DNA of 6,412 nt from an uncultured Oscillospiraceae bacterium (GTDB taxonomy: Bacteria > Bacillota > Clostridia > Oscillospirales > Oscillospiraceae): NCBI GenBank assembly GCA_934572365.1, contig CAKTKX010000075.1, forward strand, positions 1 through 6,412. Direction: 5' to 3'. Of this stretch, positions 6,353 to 6,412 are shown in pieces. The position numbers and the translations under genes are program-made. The stretch's first letter is position 1; the number at the start of each line of letters is the position of its first letter. The notes beneath the pieces are model-generated. The model saw nothing but the letters and a program-made list of their open reading frames with translations. It was not told the origin of the DNA and searched no databases.

Positions 6353-6412
6353 TTACGCTTCGACGATCTTCACCGTCAGCGGCGCGGAAATCTCATAGCC
6401 CAGCTTGCAGGT
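6353..6412 (-). CDS. rplI: 50S ribosomal protein L9, C-terminal end (partial)
   Basis: The last 19 codons and TAA stop of a gene entering from the right edge. The tail reads TCKLGYEISAPLTVKIVEA. The pattern of a Val/Ile-Ser-Ala followed by alternating hydrophobic residues and a final V-E fits the C-terminal strand of ribosomal protein L9, and rplI lies directly before dnaB in many Bacillota. L9 binds 23S rRNA near the base of the L1 stalk. Only 19 residues are visible, so the call leans on position as much as sequence. Confidence 0.75.
   Translation of the reverse strand, partial: TCKLGYEISAPLTVKIVEA

Noticed and set aside
1..6412. CRISPR array, tRNA or rRNA gene, insertion sequence
   Set aside because: The only repeat noticed is the pair of palindromes; there is no regular repeat-spacer series, no cloverleaf or rRNA-like sequence, and no transposase or integrase coding sequence.

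Overview
The window looks like chromosomal core DNA from a GC-rich member of the Bacillota, most likely class Clostridia and perhaps near Oscillospiraceae. This rests on the gene content, the tilS-hpt-ftsH order known from Bacillus and relatives, the rplI-dnaB adjacency, and the generally GC-rich codons. The genus cannot be named from the sequence alone.

Layout: two housekeeping operons converge. On the plus strand, positions 1-551 hold the 3' end of atpD and the complete atpC, the last two genes of an F-type ATP synthase operon. They are followed by a palindromic hairpin, a 122-base structured intergenic stretch and a single accessory gene for a GNAT-family acetyltransferase (674-1132). From the right edge on the minus strand comes a compact operon in the order rplI (3' end), dnaB, tilS, hpt, ftsH. 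Its junctions are tight: 42 bases rplI/dnaB, 11 bases overlap dnaB/tilS with the preferred start, 32 bases tilS/hpt and 14 bases hpt/ftsH. The two sides meet at a strong hairpin terminator (1138-1175) with T-rich flanks on both strands.

Functionally, the minus-strand operon joins a ribosomal protein, the replicative helicase, an essential tRNA-modifying enzyme, a purine-salvage enzyme and a membrane quality-control protease. The plus-strand operon makes two subunits of the rotary ATPase catalytic head. All core proteins look intact, with their diagnostic motifs.

The one part that is not ordinary is the acetyltransferase segment. It is bracketed by two copies of a 31-base palindromic sequence (555-585 and 1140-1170) that differ at one base, sit in the same orientation and are 585 bases apart. 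The left copy is asymmetric outside its core: its left flank would pair perfectly with the right flank of the other copy, but not with its own. I infer that the acetyltransferase gene was inserted into, or duplicated together with, a terminator that once separated the ATP synthase operon directly from ftsH. I see no evidence of a wholly new biological system, no CRISPR array, no transposase and no RNA gene.
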